From Roseofilum acuticapitatum BLCC-M154 (GTDB lineage Bacteria > Cyanobacteriota > Cyanobacteriia > Cyanobacteriales > Desertifilaceae), in NCBI RefSeq assembly GCF_030068475.1, contig NZ_JAQOSP010000124.1, positions 1 to 58,222 on the forward strand: a stretch of 58,222 nucleotides of DNA, given 5' to 3'. Positions 1 to 10,249 of this stretch are shown here, one piece after another. How positions within the stretch are numbered: the stretch's first letter is position 1; every line of letters begins with the position of its first letter. Position numbers and translations under genes: made by a program. Under the pieces are notes generated by a model, which saw only the letters and a list, made by a program, of their open reading frames with translations, ran no database searches and was not told where the DNA came from.

Positions 1-3000
1 AACGACACCGATGTAGATGGAGACCTAGACCCCAGCACCGTAGATTTAGACCCCAGCACTCCAGGTATTCAAGACACCTTGACCGTTCCTGGAGAAGGCA
101 CCTTTAGTGTAGATAATGCGGGTAACGTCACCTTCGACCCCGACCCCACCTTTGTAGGAACAGCAACCATCCCCTACACCGTTAACGACAGTGCCGGGAA
201 CACCTCAAATGAAGCCGATATCTCCGTTACGGTTACGGGTACAAATAATAACCCACCAGATACTCAAAATAAGCTATCTGAAACAATTCCTAATGATGAA
301 CCTGCTCCAGTTCCCACTCTGACCGCCACTGACCCAGATGTTGGGGATACCATTGATTCCTTTACTATCACCAGTATTCCTGACTCTAGTCAAGGGCAGC
401 TTTTACTCAATGGCAATCCAGTTACGGTTAACCAACAACTGACTCCAGAGGAAGCAGCACAACTGGTATTTGACCCCAATCCTAGCTTCACTGGGGATGT
501 TACCTTTAAATACACGGCAACCGATAACAATGGTAATACCGACGCAACTCCAGCTACAGTTACCATCCCAGTAGTAGCACCAACCCCTACAAACCCACCA
601 GAGGCACAGAATAAAACCGGAGACACCCGTCCCAATGATGAACCCTCTCCAGTACCAACCCTAACGGCGACTGACCCAGATAATGATGTCTCGTTCTTTA
701 CAGTAACCGAGCTACCACCAACCAATCAGGGAACCCTGTTATATAACGGAGAGCCAGTAGAAGTAGGGCAAATCTTTACTCCAGAGCAAGCAGCACAGTT
801 GGTATTTGACCCTAATCCGGACTTTACTGGAGATGCCACATTTAAATATACAGCCACAGATGAGGCCGGTAATACTGACCAAACTCCAGCAACGGTCACG
901 TTACCTCTAGTCGAACCGACAACCACCAATCCCCCAGAGGCGCAAGATAAGAATGGGCCGGTGCGTCCTAATGACGAACCTTCTCCAGTGCCGACGCTCA
1001 CCGGGACAGACCCGGATAATGATGTGTCGTTCTTCACGGTAACGACGATTCCACCAGCGAGTCAGGGGACTCTGTTCTACAATGGTGTGCCGGTACAAGA
1101 GGGACAGAAGTTTACTCCAGAGCAAGCTGGACAACTGATATTTAATCCCAATCCTAGCTTTACAGGGGATGTAACGTTTAATTATACGGTGACGGATGAA
1201 GCGGGTAATACTGACCTGACTCCAGCAACGGTGACTTTACCTCTAGTGGCTCCCACACCGACTAACCCACCAGAGGCTCAAGATAAGAATGGGCCGGTAC
1301 GTCCCAATGATGAACCGAGTCCTGTGCCGACTTTGACCGGAACAGACCCAGATGGAGATGTTTCGTTCTTTACGGTAACGAATATTCCTCCAGCGAGTCA
1401 GGGAACTCTGTTCTACAACGGGGAACCGGTGAAACCGGGTGATACGTTTACTCCAGAGCAAGCAGGACAACTGGTGTTTAATCCCAATCCTAGCTTTACA
1501 GGGGATGTAACGTTTAATTATACGGTGACGGATGAAGCGGGTAATACTGACCCAACTCCAGCAACGGTGACTTTACCTCTAGTGGCTCCCACACCGACTA
1601 ATCCACCAGAGGCACTGGATAGGAGTGGGCCGGTACGTCCGAATAATGAGCCTTCTCCAGTGCCAACTTTGACGGGAACTGACCCGGATGGTGATGTTTC
1701 CTTCTTTACGGTGACTACGCTGCCGCCGCCGTCTCAAGGAACTCTGTTCTACAATGGTGTGCCGGTACAAGAGGGACAGAAGTTTACTCCGGAACAGGCG
1801 GGGCAATTGGTATTTAATCCGAATCCTAATTTTACGGGAAATGCCACATTTAACTATACAGCTACGGATAGTGTAGGGAATACGGACTTAACTCCGGCGA
1901 CAGTAACTCTACCGGTAGCGGCCTCTGTGATAACTGCGCCACCAGAGGCTCAGGATAAAACGGCTCCTATTCGCCCGAATAATGAACCGAGTCCTGTGCC
2001 GACGCTGACGGGAACTGATCCGGATGGTGATGTCTCGTTCTTTACGGTGAGTTCTATTCCGACACCACAACAAGGGACTCTATTTTATAAGGGTGTGCCG
2101 GTACAACCGGGACAGACGTTTACGCCAGACCAGGCGGGGGAACTGGTATTTCAGCCTAATCCTAATTTTACTGGGGATGTAACGTTTGATTATACGGTAA
2201 CGGATTCCGTAGGAAATACTGATCAAAGTCCGGCAAAAGTGACTTTACCGGTGTCTGGCCCATCGACAACACTACCCCCGGAGGCGATTGATAGAAGTGG
2301 GCCGATTCGCCCGAATAATGAACCGAGTCCTGTGCCAACGCTGATCGGAACTGACCCAGATGGTGATGTTTCGTTCTTTACGGTGACTTCTATTCCGACA
2401 CCGGAACAAGGAACACTGTTTTATAACGGTGTGCCGGTAAAACCGGGACAGACGTTTACGCCAGAGCAGGCGGGTCAACTGATTTTTAGTCCTAATCCTA
2501 ATTTTGCTGGGAATGTAACGTTTAATTATACGGTGACTGATGGGGTGGGGAATACCGACCCGACTCCGGCTACGGTGACTTTACCGATTCAAGCGGCGAC
2601 TTCTAGTGTGCCGCCGGTTCCGCAGAGTGTGCAGGAACAACCTGTCCCGAATAATACCCCTAGTCCAGTGACGGCGCTGAGTGCGTTTGACCCGGATGGT
2701 GAGGTGGCGTTGATTGAAATTAGTTCTACACCAACTGCGGCTCAAGGGACGTTGTTTTATAAGGGTGAACCGGTGAAGGTGGGCGATCGCTTTACGCCGG
2801 ATCAGGCTCGTCAATTGGTGTTCGATCCGAATCCGACATTTACGGGTAATGTACAATTCCAGTTTGATGCGATCGATAATGGAGGAAATCGGAGTACCAA
2901 TCCGGGAACGGTGACGATTCCTGTGCTGGGTGCAACTCCTACAGCTCCTCCTGTGGCGAATCCAGCCACCAGTGAACCCATCGCTCAAGGCACTAGCGAA

Positions 3001-5094
3001 CCCGCGTCTGTACCAACTCTGACGGGTTCAGACCCAGATGGAATTGTTTCTTTCTTTACGATTGGGACTCCACCCACGCCGGAACAGGGAACCTTATTCC
3101 TCAATGGAGAACCGGTGGTTGCCGGACAATTGCTGACTCCAGAGCAAGCGAGTCAACTGACGTTTGTTCCTAATCCGAATTTTACCGGAGATGCCACGTT
3201 TACATTTCTAACCACGGATGAACGAGGTAATGTGAGCGCGGTTCCTGGGGTGATTACCCTGCCTGTGGTGGGAGAAACAGCAGGGGTGACTCCCCAACCG
3301 GATGGAGGTGTGCCACCGTTTATTCCAATTGGCAGTTTTGTGCCATCAGGCGCTGGGCAAACCATTACTGAAGTGATCGAAACCACTTCAACCCTGTCGT
3401 TTTTGGGATTTGACTGGGGGGCAATTCTAGGAATCGGGGCCCATCTGGATTGTATCGATCAGCCTTGGGAGTTTTATGCCCCTTCGGAAGCGCGGGTGAA
3501 TTATACGATCGCCGAACAAGACTTTTTCGGAACCGAACAGGCGGAACTGCTGCGAGCAGATCATGTGAATAACCGCATCTATGGCTATGGTGGCTATGAC
3601 TTGATCATGGCTTATCAAGGGGATGATACGGTGTTTGCCGGAACGGGTAATGATACGGCCTATGGGGGGAGATATCACGATATTCTGCTGGGTCAGGAAG
3701 GGTTTGATATTCTGTTTGGCGATCAAGATAATGATACGATCTTTGGCGGCCCGGATGACGATCAGCTCTATGGCGGTCAACAGAATGATTGGCTGTTGGG
3801 GGGATTGGGTAATGATACGGCAATCGGCGATCGCGATAATGATTGGGTGTTTGGGGAAGAAGGTTATGATTCCCTGATGGGCCATTTCAACCAGGATATT
3901 ATCTTTGGCGGTCTCAATAGTGACACAATTCACGGGGGACAGGGTTGGGATATCTTGTTTGGGGGTCAACACCCGGATACGGTCTTTGGAGATTTAGGCA
4001 ATGATACGGTGCATGGCAATCTGGGTAATGATTGTCTGATGGGGGGGATGCACCGAGATTGGATCTATGGCGATCAAAACCGGGATGTGATCCACGCAGG
4101 ACAAGGCCATGATGTGGTGTTTGGGGGTCAAGATGAGGATACGGTGTTTGGCGATCGCCACAATGATACGATTTCTGGAGATGATGGGGATGATTCCCTG
4201 ATGGGGAATACCTGTTATGACGTGATGTTTGGCGATCGCGGTAATGATACGATGCATGGGGGACAACAAACCGACCTCATGTTTGGCGGACAAAATGAGG
4301 ACTCCATGTTTGGAGACCGGGGTCGGGATGTGGTATCAGGCGATCGCGGTTTTGATATCCTGTTTGGTAACCTGGGCGGCGACTTTATGTTTGGGGGGAC
4401 TGAACGAGATACGATTTTCGCAGGTCAAGACGATGATTGGGCCTATGGCGGTCAAGATAGCGATCTCGTCAGTGGCGATCGCGGTAATGATATTGTATCG
4501 GGCGATCGCGGTAGTGATTATCTCTTCGGCAATCAAGATAATGATACGATCTATGGCTGCACCGAAGCGGATTGGATACATGGGGGACAACAAAATGATG
4601 TCCTGTATGGAGGAAAAGATAACGATACCTTAAACGGCGATCGCAATAACGACGTTTTATTCGGTGACCTCGATAACGACTCCCTGCTCGGAAACCAGAA
4701 TCTAGACATTCTCTCTGGTGGAGCCGGTAATGATATCCTCTTTGGAGGACAAGACGAAGACACCCTTTATGGAAATCAAGGGGATGACACCCTCAGTGGT
4801 GATTTAGGTAAAGATCTCCTCTTTGGTGGAGAAGGAATCGATCTATTTGTCCTCCGCACCGGATCGGCTGCCAATGATATTCCTTCAGCCGATATTGTGG
4901 GAGACTTCCAAATTGGCTTAGACTTTATTGGTCTGACTGGAGGATTAACCTTCGTCGATGTTACTTTAGAGGTTTTGAACAATACCACCCTGATTAAAAT
5001 CACTCAAACCAATCAAGTTTTGGGTATAGTCAATGGCGTAACTCCAGATCAACTCATTCCAGCGCTTATTCCGGTCGATATTGGTTTAGTTTAA
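1..5094 (+). CDS. Giant secreted repeat adhesin with RTX C-terminus (5' partial)
   Basis: The frame is open from the first base of the window, so the real start lies upstream; the TTG at 79 is only the first start-like codon. The visible 1,690 or so residues begin with the end of an Ig/cadherin-like domain. Nine repeats of 112-114 residues follow, each holding an NEPSPVPTL-type and a TDPDGDVSFFTV-type motif, then a spacer (about 3283-3530). Next comes an unbroken array of aspartate- and glycine-rich nonapeptides of the GGQxxDxxFGD type, and finally a C-terminal segment with a VGDFQIGLDFIGL-like motif that commonly follows RTX arrays. RTX proteins bind calcium in these repeats and usually leave the cell by type I secretion. 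Inferred role: cell-surface or sheath adhesin. No secretion genes lie nearby. Family assignment is secure; the role is inference. Confidence 0.9.
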   Translation, partial: NDTDVDGDLDPSTVDLDPSTPGIQDTLTVPGEGTFSVDNAGNVTFDPDPTFVGTATIPYTVNDSAGNTSNEADISVTVTGTNNNPPDTQNKLSETIPNDEPAPVPTLTATDPDVGDTIDSFTITSIPDSSQGQLLLNGNPVTVNQQLTPEEAAQLVFDPNPSFTGDVTFKYTATDNNGNTDATPATVTIPVVAPTPTNPPEAQNKTGDTRPNDEPSPVPTLTATDPDNDVSFFTVTELPPTNQGTLLYNGEPVEVGQIFTPEQAAQLVFDPNPDFTGDATFKYTATDEAGNTDQTPATVTLPLVEPTTTNPPEAQDKNGPVRPNDEPSPVPTLTGTDPDNDVSFFTVTTIPPASQGTLFYNGVPVQEGQKFTPEQAGQLIFNPNPSFTGDVTFNYTVTDEAGNTDLTPATVTLPLVAPTPTNPPEAQDKNGPVRPNDEPSPVPTLTGTDPDGDVSFFTVTNIPPASQGTLFYNGEPVKPGDTFTPEQAGQLVFNPNPSFTGDVTFNYTVTDEAGNTDPTPATVTLPLVAPTPTNPPEALDRSGPVRPNNEPSPVPTLTGTDPDGDVSFFTVTTLPPPSQGTLFYNGVPVQEGQKFTPEQAGQLVFNPNPNFTGNATFNYTATDSVGNTDLTPATVTLPVAASVITAPPEAQDKTAPIRPNNEPSPVPTLTGTDPDGDVSFFTVSSIPTPQQGTLFYKGVPVQPGQTFTPDQAGELVFQPNPNFTGDVTFDYTVTDSVGNTDQSPAKVTLPVSGPSTTLPPEAIDRSGPIRPNNEPSPVPTLIGTDPDGDVSFFTVTSIPTPEQGTLFYNGVPVKPGQTFTPEQAGQLIFSPNPNFAGNVTFNYTVTDGVGNTDPTPATVTLPIQAATSSVPPVPQSVQEQPVPNNTPSPVTALSAFDPDGEVALIEISSTPTAAQGTLFYKGEPVKVGDRFTPDQARQLVFDPNPTFTGNVQFQFDAIDNGGNRSTNPGTVTIPVLGATPTAPPVANPATSEPIAQGTSEPASVPTLTGSDPDGIVSFFTIGTPPTPEQGTLFLNGEPVVAGQLLTPEQASQLTFVPNPNFTGDATFTFLTTDERGNVSAVPGVITLPVVGETAGVTPQPDGGVPPFIPIGSFVPSGAGQTITEVIETTSTLSFLGFDWGAILGIGAHLDCIDQPWEFYAPSEARVNYTIAEQDFFGTEQAELLRADHVNNRIYGYGGYDLIMAYQGDDTVFAGTGNDTAYGGRYHDILLGQEGFDILFGDQDNDTIFGGPDDDQLYGGQQNDWLLGGLGNDTAIGDRDNDWVFGEEGYDSLMGHFNQDIIFGGLNSDTIHGGQGWDILFGGQHPDTVFGDLGNDTVHGNLGNDCLMGGMHRDWIYGDQNRDVIHAGQGHDVVFGGQDEDTVFGDRHNDTISGDDGDDSLMGNTCYDVMFGDRGNDTMHGGQQTDLMFGGQNEDSMFGDRGRDVVSGDRGFDILFGNLGGDFMFGGTERDTIFAGQDDDWAYGGQDSDLVSGDRGNDIVSGDRGSDYLFGNQDNDTIYGCTEADWIHGGQQNDVLYGGKDNDTLNGDRNNDVLFGDLDNDSLLGNQNLDILSGGAGNDILFGGQDEDTLYGNQGDDTLSGDLGKDLLFGGEGIDLFVLRTGSAANDIPSADIVGDFQIGLDFIGLTGGLTFVDVTLEVLNNTTLIKITQTNQVLGIVNGVTPDQLIPALIPVDIGLV
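253..3282 (+). repeat. Nine tandem 336-bp coding repeats
   Basis: Repeat starts, judged from the PPEAQ-like codons, fall at 253, 595, 931, 1267, 1603, 1939, 2275, 2611 and 2947. All are exactly 336 bp apart except the first step, which is 342 bp. Units at 931, 1267 and 1603 are nearly identical in DNA over long stretches. For example, 1145-1217 matches 1481-1553, and 1070-1118 matches 1742-1790. The last two units are the most diverged. This indicates recent duplication or gene conversion in the middle of the array. Confidence 0.93.
3540..4845 (+). repeat. RTX nonapeptide-coding repeat array
   Basis: About 45-50 consecutive 27-bp units encode calcium-binding nonapeptides in which GND, GDR, GGQ and DxxFG recur. 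Seven copies of the HIP1 octamer occur in the array (near 3828, 4150, 4232, 4339, 4476, 4501 and 4636), most of them read as the codons for Gly-Asp-Arg. The array is continuous, whereas many RTX proteins have several short blocks. Confidence 0.85.
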
Positions 5095-5123
5095 TCATCA
5101 AGAAACAGCCCTTATCCAATTAA

Positions 5124-5684
5124 TTAGAGCGTCAAAATAAATCCCGGTAAAACGCTTTCTCCAGATAGCCGATCGGGATTTTCTAAAATTTCTACCTCTT
5201 GACCAGGGCGATAAATTTCCACTTGCCCTGAACGGGGAATAATCAGCCATCCTAAACGAGTTCCATTGTCTCGATATTCTGCCATTTTCTGTTGTGTGGA
5301 TTTGAAACTATCGCTAGGAGACAATAATTCAATCACAAAATCTGGACACAGGGGAAGAAATGCCTTCCGTTCTGCTGAGGTTAACCGATCCCAACGCTCT
5401 TTCGGTATCCAAGCAGCATCAGGAGAACGATCTGCACCATTGGGTAACTTAAAACCGGTGGAAGAGTCAAAAACTAGGCCCAGTTGAGTCTGCTCATTCC
5501 AGATCCACAGTTGTGCTGTGATACCCGCATTACGGTTACCCGTTTCTCCTCCGGTCGGTGGCATAATAATTAATTCTCCATTAGCATTGCGCTCAAATCT
5601 TAAATTGCGGTTATCCTGACAGAGTTGGAAAAATTGCTCGTCAGTCATGTGAATTGAGTTTAAGTTCAGGGTAAGAGCAGTCAT
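5124..5684 (-). CDS. Uma2 family endonuclease-like protein
   Basis: This 186-residue protein belongs to the Uma2 (DUF820) family, a PD-(D/E)XK nuclease-fold family that is greatly expanded in cyanobacteria and whose biological role is not settled. Family landmarks are the MPPTGGETGNRN segment, the SPDAAWIPKERW motif, and the DFVIELLSPSD core followed by GWLIIP. The frame could start upstream at 5765, but that would overlap the divergent creatininase gene. The ATG at 5684 gives the normal family length and N-terminus (MTALTLNL), so I chose it. It is convergent with the adhesin gene, with only 29 bp between the stop codons. Confidence 0.85.
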   Translation of the reverse strand: MTALTLNLNSIHMTDEQFFQLCQDNRNLRFERNANGELIIMPPTGGETGNRNAGITAQLWIWNEQTQLGLVFDSSTGFKLPNGADRSPDAAWIPKERWDRLTSAERKAFLPLCPDFVIELLSPSDSFKSTQQKMAEYRDNGTRLGWLIIPRSGQVEIYRPGQEVEILENPDRLSGESVLPGFILTL

Positions 5685-5751
5685 AATCGAATCGAGAGTT
5701 GAAAAACTTTCGCCATTGTATGATGACTTATTATAGATCTTCCTAAAAATC

Positions 5752-6561
5752 ATGCATAATTTCATTCCACCCCATCGCTTTTTTCCCTATCTAACCTGGA
5801 CAGAAATTCGGGATATGCCCAATAAAGAGAATGTGGTGATTGTGCAACCGGTAGGGGCGATCGAGCAACATGGGCCGCACTTACCCTTAATTGTCGATGC
5901 GGCGATCGCCACCGGAGTCCTCGGTAAAGCACTCGAAAAACTCCCTGAGCATATCCCCGTCTACGCCCTACCTACGCAATATTACGGTAAATCCAACGAA
6001 CATATAAATTTTCCTGGAACCATTACCCTCACGGCTCAAACCCTGCTCTCGGTACTTAAAGAAGTGGGAGAAAGCATCTATCGTGCCGGTTTTCGCAAAC
6101 TGGTTTTTCTCAATGCCCATGGAGGACAGCCAGAGGTCATTAACATTATCGCCCGCGACTTGCATATCCAATACCCGGATCTAATGGTTTTTCCCCTCTT
6201 TGTGTGGCGAGTTCCCAACGCATCTGGCGAACTGCTGAAAAATCAGGAACATCCGGAACTGAGTATTCACGCCGATCTGGGCGAAACTAGCCTTTTGCTG
6301 TCCCTACTCCCAGAGCAGGTGCATATGGAGCGAGCGGTAAAAGAATATCCCCAAGGCTTACCCCCAGAAGATAGCCTACTGTCGATGGAAGGCAAGCTAC
6401 CCTTTGCTTGGGCAACCCATGAACTGAGTAAAAGTGGAGTATTCGGCGATCCGACGGGGGCAACCTCAGAAATTGGCGATCGCCTCCTCGACTCCCTGGC
6501 TCAAAGTTGGGCCAAAGTGTTGCAAGATATCTATCATTTTTCTCAACCCAACCTAGGATAA
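5752..6561 (+). CDS. Creatininase family protein
   Basis: This 269-residue protein is of the creatininase/creatinine amidohydrolase superfamily, which are metal-dependent amidohydrolases. Metal-ligand candidates are E38, H40 and D49 in the GAIEQHGPHLPL region, H123 in LNAHGGQ, and a glutamate in the HADLGETS segment. In the family these bind two divalent metals. Substrates of cyanobacterial members are not established, and relatives include mycofactocin-system and formamide-type hydrolases. I see no cofactor-biosynthesis neighbours that would narrow the choice. It is divergent from the Uma2 gene across 67 bp. Confidence 0.85.
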   Translation: MHNFIPPHRFFPYLTWTEIRDMPNKENVVIVQPVGAIEQHGPHLPLIVDAAIATGVLGKALEKLPEHIPVYALPTQYYGKSNEHINFPGTITLTAQTLLSVLKEVGESIYRAGFRKLVFLNAHGGQPEVINIIARDLHIQYPDLMVFPLFVWRVPNASGELLKNQEHPELSIHADLGETSLLLSLLPEQVHMERAVKEYPQGLPPEDSLLSMEGKLPFAWATHELSKSGVFGDPTGATSEIGDRLLDSLAQSWAKVLQDIYHFSQPNLG

Positions 6562-6700
6562 CCATCGCCAATTTTGCCTCCCTCGCTCAAAATTGGAGCA
6601 TCAGGTGGTGCAAGTGGCGAACTAACCTACCCTAACTGGCCCAAACCCTGATAAAATAAAGACTTTACTTCCCTGTCCTCCCTGCTAACGTAGCCAAAAA

Positions 6701-6722
6701 CCCGATTGCTATCACCATCGGG
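6701..6722 (+). promoter_or_regulatory. Hairpin in pnp leader
   Basis: CCCGAT and ATCGGG form a 6-bp stem with a 10-nt loop about 70 nt before the pnp start. In enterobacteria the pnp leader carries structures used for autoregulation. Whether this small stem does so here is unknown. The rest of the 232-bp gap 6562-6793 shows only an AT-rich stretch and a weak AAAGG ribosome site before the ATG. Confidence 0.3.
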
Positions 6723-6793
6723 TAAACATCAATGTTAGGATTGCCACAGAGAAGAAACGAAAAAGAAGTGTCTATAGAAAGGTAACGAATGGC

Positions 6794-8947
6794 ATGGTAG
6801 AGATAGACAAGTCAATATCCTTTGACGGACGGGATATTCGGCTAAAAGTGGGAATTCTTGCGCCTCAAGCTGGTGGTTCAGTTCTGATCCAATCGGGAGA
6901 TACGGCAGTTTTAGTTACTGCAACTCGTGCAGCAGCACGGGAAGGAATCGATTTTCTACCCCTACTGGTTGACTATGAAGAGCGACTCTATGCTGCCGGA
7001 CGAGTTCCAGGTGGTTTCTTGCGTCGGGAAGGAAAACCGTCAGAAAAAGCTATATTAACCAGTCGCTTAATCGATCGCCCCTTGCGTCCCCTGTTTCCAT
7101 CCTGGTTACGGGATGATATCCAAGTTGTGGCCACGACCCTATCCATGGATGACCGGGTTCCCCCCGATATTTTAGCGGTCACGGGCGCATCTCTAGCAGT
7201 GATGTTAGCGAAAATCCCCTTTAACGGGCCGATGGCTGCGGTGCGAGTGGGCTTAGTCGGGGATGATTTTGTGATTAACCCCACCTATACAGAAGTGGAA
7301 AATGGTGACCTCGATCTCGTTGTAGCGGGATCGCCCGATGGGGTGATCATGGTGGAATCGGGAGCTAATCAATTGCCCGAACAGGATATCATTGAGGCGA
7401 TCGATTTTGGGTACGAAGCGGTTTGCGACTTGATCAATGCCCAACGGGAATTAATGGCGGACATGGGGATCGAATTAGTGACGGAAGAACCGCCAGCAGA
7501 AGACCCGACCCTGACTAATTTTATTAGCGATCGCGGCACAGAGAAAATCAAAGGAGTTCTCTCCCAATTCGACCTGGATAAACCCACCCGCGATCAACTC
7601 CTTGATGAAATTCAAGCCACCGAAGTTTCTGAGGCGATCGCCCAATTAGCCGAAGATAACCCCATTCGTCAAGCCGCAGAAGCCAATGATAAGGCGATCG
7701 GCAAAACCTTCAAAAGCTTGACCAAAAAACTGATGCGTAAACAAATCGTAGATGATGGCGTGCGCGTCGATGGTCGCAAACTTGATGAAGTGCGCCCCAT
7801 CTCCTGCATGGTGGGCTTATTACCGCCCAGGGTTCATGGTAGCGCCCTCTTCAACCGAGGATTAACCCAAGTGATGTCTATCGTCACCCTGGGAACCTCC
7901 GGGGATGCCCAAGAACTCGATGACCTCCATCCCGATGCCCAAAAACGGTATATCCATCACTATAACTTCCCCCCCTACTCCGTCGGCGAAACCAAACCCA
8001 TGCGATCGCCCGGCCGTCGGGAAATTGGCCACGGCGCTCTGGCCGAACGAGCAATCATCCCCATATTGCCCGCAAGAGAAGACTTCCCTTATGTGATTCG
8101 CGTCGTCTCCGAAGTCCTGTCCTCCAACGGCTCTACCTCTATGGGATCGGTCTGTGGCTCCACCCTGAGCCTGATGGATGCCGGTGTCCCCATCTCTAAA
8201 CCCGTGAGTGGTGCAGCCATGGGCCTGATTAAAGAAGGGGATGAAGTCCGAATTCTCACCGATATCCAAGGCATCGAAGACTTTCTCGGCGACATGGACT
8301 TTAAAGTGGCCGGGACAGACTCCGGGATTACCGCCCTGCAACTGGATATGAAAATCACTGGCTTGCCCGTAAGCGTCATTGCCGATGCCATCAAACAAGC
8401 CAAACCCGCCCGGTTGCACATTCTAGAAAAGATGATGGCTACCATCAGCACCCCCCGCCAGGACTTGTCCTCCTATGCTCCCCGGATCATTAGTTTCAAA
8501 ATTGACCCAGATAAAATTGGCTTGGTCATTGGCCCCGGTGGCAAAACCATTAAGGGCATTACCGAACAAACGGGCGCTAAAGTCGATATCGAAGATGATG
8601 GCACAGTCATGGTCTATAGTTCGGATGCAGACAAAGCCAAACAAGCCCAGTTCATGATTGAAAGCATGACTAAAACCCTCAGTGCTGGAGAGGTTTATCT
8701 GGGTAAAGTGACTCGCATTATCCAAATTGGAGCCTTTGTAGAATTCCTTCCGGGTAAAGAAGGGATGATCCATATTTCCCAATTGGAAGATCGACGAGTG
8801 GGTAAGGTCGAAGATGTGGTTGCCGTCGGCGATGAAGTGATTGTTAAAGTCCGCGAGATTGACAACAAAGGACGAGTGAATCTGACGCGCTTAGGCATTC
8901 ATCCCGAAGAAGCCGAACGGGCCCGGCAAGAAGCCAAATCGTTTTAG
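6794..8947 (+). CDS. pnp: Polynucleotide phosphorylase
   Basis: This is a full-length 717-residue PNPase, the phosphorolytic 3'-5' exoribonuclease and polymerase that acts in mRNA decay. In cyanobacteria it is also credited with adding heteropolymeric 3' tails. Domain order is the first RNase PH domain (about 10-150), the alpha-helical linker domain, the second RNase PH domain (about 320-545, with the FNRGLTQV and [13 protein letters not shown] motifs), KH (about 555-615, GPGGKTIKG loop) and S1 (about 625-700). The ATG at 6794 gives the canonical [13 protein letters not shown] start. An ATG five bases upstream runs at once into a stop. No partner gene such as rpsO is adjacent. Confidence 0.98.
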   Translation: MVEIDKSISFDGRDIRLKVGILAPQAGGSVLIQSGDTAVLVTATRAAAREGIDFLPLLVDYEERLYAAGRVPGGFLRREGKPSEKAILTSRLIDRPLRPLFPSWLRDDIQVVATTLSMDDRVPPDILAVTGASLAVMLAKIPFNGPMAAVRVGLVGDDFVINPTYTEVENGDLDLVVAGSPDGVIMVESGANQLPEQDIIEAIDFGYEAVCDLINAQRELMADMGIELVTEEPPAEDPTLTNFISDRGTEKIKGVLSQFDLDKPTRDQLLDEIQATEVSEAIAQLAEDNPIRQAAEANDKAIGKTFKSLTKKLMRKQIVDDGVRVDGRKLDEVRPISCMVGLLPPRVHGSALFNRGLTQVMSIVTLGTSGDAQELDDLHPDAQKRYIHHYNFPPYSVGETKPMRSPGRREIGHGALAERAIIPILPAREDFPYVIRVVSEVLSSNGSTSMGSVCGSTLSLMDAGVPISKPVSGAAMGLIKEGDEVRILTDIQGIEDFLGDMDFKVAGTDSGITALQLDMKITGLPVSVIADAIKQAKPARLHILEKMMATISTPRQDLSSYAPRIISFKIDPDKIGLVIGPGGKTIKGITEQTGAKVDIEDDGTVMVYSSDADKAKQAQFMIESMTKTLSAGEVYLGKVTRIIQIGAFVEFLPGKEGMIHISQLEDRRVGKVEDVVAVGDEVIVKVREIDNKGRVNLTRLGIHPEEAERARQEAKSF

Positions 8948-8991
8948 AGGAAGATTGAGAAGGCGATCGCCGACTGTTCATTAGGATAGGG

Positions 8992-9023
8992 GAGGAATCG
9001 GAGAAAACAGGTTTCGATTCCTC
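8992..9023. terminator. Hairpin downstream of pnp
   Basis: GAGGAATCG and CGATTCCTC form a perfect 9-bp stem with a 14-nt loop, starting 45 nt after the pnp stop. No T-run follows, so it is not a classical intrinsic terminator. It could be a 3' stabilising structure or a factor-assisted terminator. Confidence 0.4.
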
Positions 9024-9106
9024 GCCAATAGCACAAAAAACTTATCCTGACTTGCATACTCAGGGCTGTCAAAGAAAGAAAAGATTATTGGTCAGCATCC
9101 CCTAGT

Positions 9107-10165
9107 ATGAGTCACTATAGTTTATTGGCCCTGAGTCTACTCGCCCAAGGAACATTAGCCGATCTCGGCGACGGACTGCTCAGAGTTCCCCAAATCGATG
9201 AGTTAGACCCTCCCGTACCCCAGACTTTCTCTGAAGAGTCTTTGATCGGGATCGTTGAGAACATTTTGCAGACTTTGCCCACTGTGGATGACTTTCAACC
9301 CCAGTTTAGTTCTGTGGGTAGGGGGGTTCAGTCGAGTTGGAGTCAACCGCCAATTTTACCGCTCTTTCCTCCTCAACCAAGGGTTGCCCCAATGCCGGTC
9401 AACTGGCGACCGGTATCGGGAATGCAGCTCTATCAACAACGACTGGCTGCATTGCAAGCAGGCCAGATCTATACTCGTCTACCTACCGATAGTTTTGCCG
9501 ATCGCGCCCTAAAAGCCACAGAACAGCCGACTCATCAACAATGGCAGTGGTTATTAGAGCTAGAAGCTAAGGCGATCGCCACCGGTCAAGGCCATAATCG
9601 CTTAAATGTCTTGGTGGGAGACTCCCTCAGCGTTTGGTTTCCCCATGACCAACTCCCCCAAGGTAAATTATGGCTTAATCAAAGTGTGTCTGGAGAAGCA
9701 ACCGGCCATATCCTCAAACGGTTGCATTTCCTCAAACCCACCCAACCCGATCGCATCTTTGTCTTAGCGGGAGTTAATGACTTGCGTCAGGGAGTCACCG
9801 ATGAGGTGATTATCCAGAATTGGCGCACCTTGGTGCAAACCTTGCGTCAACAACACCCCCATGCAGAAATTATCCTGCAATCCCTGTTACCCACTCGGTT
9901 AGCAGCCATTCCCAATGACCGTATTCGTCACCTCAATGAGCATTTAGCGGCGATCGCCCATCAACAGGGAGCGACCTATCTCGACCTCTATACCCGCTTT
10001 ACCGACGACCAAGGAAACCTAGACCGCAACCTCACAACCGATGGTATTCATCTGAGTCGTCAGGGTTACAGCGTTTGGCAACAGGTTCTCGAAGAGTATG
10101 AAAATCCCCAAATCCTAGATCGGAGCTATCATGCTGCCGATGTTCATCCGGAGATGGGGGGATAG
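9107..10165 (+). CDS. SGNH/GDSL-type esterase or lipase
   Basis: This 352-residue protein has an SGNH hydrolase domain in its C-terminal half, about 165-330. The four blocks are visible: nucleophile S173 in VGDSLSVW, the glycine of the SVSGEATG block, N224 in AGVNDLR, and D312/H315 in TTDGIHLS. Enzymes of this fold hydrolyse ester or thioester bonds and include lipases and acetylesterases; the substrate is not evident. Residues 1-160 are proline-rich and low in conserved motifs, with a short hydrophobic N-terminus (SLLALSLLAQ) too weak to call a signal peptide. The gene is monocistronic. Confidence 0.88.
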   Translation: MSHYSLLALSLLAQGTLADLGDGLLRVPQIDELDPPVPQTFSEESLIGIVENILQTLPTVDDFQPQFSSVGRGVQSSWSQPPILPLFPPQPRVAPMPVNWRPVSGMQLYQQRLAALQAGQIYTRLPTDSFADRALKATEQPTHQQWQWLLELEAKAIATGQGHNRLNVLVGDSLSVWFPHDQLPQGKLWLNQSVSGEATGHILKRLHFLKPTQPDRIFVLAGVNDLRQGVTDEVIIQNWRTLVQTLRQQHPHAEIILQSLLPTRLAAIPNDRIRHLNEHLAAIAHQQGATYLDLYTRFTDDQGNLDRNLTTDGIHLSRQGYSVWQQVLEEYENPQILDRSYHAADVHPEMGG

Positions 10166-10249
10166 GGGGATAGGGGGATGGGGAGATGGGGAGATACCCA
10201 TTACCCATCGACCTATGCTATCATATAGATGGTGTATAGATGCTTGGCT

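Noticed and set aside
390-3386. A series of minus-strand open frames opposite the adhesin repeats
   Set aside because: They repeat with the 336-bp period and are shadows of the coding repeats.
5685-5765. Longer start for the Uma2 gene at 5765
   Set aside because: It would overlap the divergent creatininase start and add a 27-residue segment unlike Uma2 N-termini.
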